Source of the DNA: JBDHZU01 sp039812085
GTDB lineage: Bacteria > Actinomycetota > Actinomycetes > S36-B12 > UBA10799
Assembly: GCA_039812085.1 (NCBI GenBank)
Contig: JBDHZU010000105.1
Span: 1 to 6,947 of the forward strand
Reading direction: 5' to 3'
DNA: 6,947 nucleotides
Below, in pieces: positions 6,385-6,947 of this stretch (within the stretch, counting starts at the first letter, position 1; every line of letters begins with the position of its first letter). Below the pieces are notes generated by a model. That model did not search any database. It saw nothing but the letters and a program-made list of their open reading frames with translations, and was not told the origin of the DNA. A program made the translations under genes and the position numbers.

Positions 6385-6947
6385 ATGGTTGCCGTGATCG
6401 TCATCATCGCCATCATCGCGGCCCTTGTGCTGTTCGGCATGGCCGGATTCAACAAGCTGCGCAAGGCCGACATCGCCGCTCAAGAAGCACTCGGTGGCAT
6501 TGATGTTCAACTGACCCGTCGTGCCGATCTCATCCCCAACCTGGTGGAGACCGTCAAGGGGTACGCCGCGCATGAGAAGGGCGTTTTCGAAGCAGTTACC
6601 GAAGCCCGCGCTCGCGTTAAGAAAGCAGCCGCTGACGGCACCGTGGAAGAGAAGGCTGCAGCCGAGGCCGACTTGGACAAGTCCCTGGTCAACGTTATGG
6701 CCGTTGCAGAGAACTACCCAGACCTCAAGGCGTCAACGAACTTCCTCCAACTGCAGGGTCAACTCAGCGAGACTGAAAATCAGCTCGCCTTTGCCCGTCA
6801 GTACTACAACGACTCAGTCAAGACCCTGAACACTGCCGTCAGCACCATGCCGTGGATGTTCTTCAGTGGTATCGCCGGTGTCAGCAAGCGCGACTTCTAC
6901 GAAGCACCAGAAGGTCAGCAGACCCCGCCGACTGTTTCCTTCAGCTA
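6385..6947 (+). CDS. lemA: LemA family protein (runs to the right edge, almost complete)
   Basis: 187 codons are visible and the next codon begins TA at the window edge, so it may be a TAA or TAG stop; LemA proteins are typically about this length. Residues 2-20 form an N-terminal membrane anchor (VAVIVIIAIIAALVLFGMA). The helical LemA domain follows, with RRADLIPNLVETVKGY (45-60), the segment ENYPDLKASTNF (109-120), then ETENQLAFARQYYNDSV (130-146), and KRDFYEAPE near the C-terminus. The usual FP near residue 155 is MPW here. LemA proteins are membrane-anchored helical bundles of unsettled biochemical role, thought to expose the helical domain outside the cytoplasm. The gene lies 105 bp after the DUF2207 gene on the same strand, a recurrent pairing. 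The start is set by the AAGGAGG ribosome site. Confidence 0.95.
   Translation, partial: MVAVIVIIAIIAALVLFGMAGFNKLRKADIAAQEALGGIDVQLTRRADLIPNLVETVKGYAAHEKGVFEAVTEARARVKKAAADGTVEEKAAAEADLDKSLVNVMAVAENYPDLKASTNFLQLQGQLSETENQLAFARQYYNDSVKTLNTAVSTMPWMFFSGIAGVSKRDFYEAPEGQQTPPTVSFS

Overview
The window reads as chromosomal DNA of an actinobacterium (Actinomycetota). The grounds are moderately high GC, GTG/TTG starts, a leaderless-type GTG start directly behind a TAnnnT -10 box, and actinobacterial-type TreY, DUF5522, DUF2207 and LemA proteins. No RNA genes, insertion sequences, integrases or CRISPR arrays were seen. The genus cannot be named from the sequence.

Left two thirds (about 1-4264) are carried on the minus strand, in transcription order: an OafA/YrhL-type membrane O-acyltransferase with a C-terminal SGNH domain (4264-2303); a 58-residue cysteine-rich DUF5522 protein (2276-2100); an unrecognised 146-residue protein with a winged-helix-like C-terminus and a TV dipeptide repeat (2081-1641); and treY, maltooligosyl trehalose synthase (1608 to beyond base 1, C-terminal part missing). 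Gaps are 26, 18 and 32 bp, so they could form one operon, although a -10-like box just before the 146-residue gene suggests an internal start.

A divergent intergenic region (4265-4470) separates this block from a plus-strand pair. It holds a 12-bp perfect palindrome whose two halves each read TAGGGT, a good actinobacterial -10 box in both directions, and a 7-bp-arm inverted repeat that could be an operator.

The right third (4471-6947) carries a DUF2207 membrane protein with a glycine-only tail, then lemA with a strong Shine-Dalgarno sequence. lemA runs to the window edge and lacks at most its last codon or few codons. DUF2207 and LemA proteins often occur together and are associated with the cell envelope; their biochemistry is poorly known.

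Together the window joins trehalose synthesis from glycogen or maltodextrin (TreY) with envelope-modifying and envelope-associated membrane proteins. The least explained items are the 146-residue protein next to treY and the symmetric divergent promoter. I see no clear evidence of an entirely new multi-gene system.
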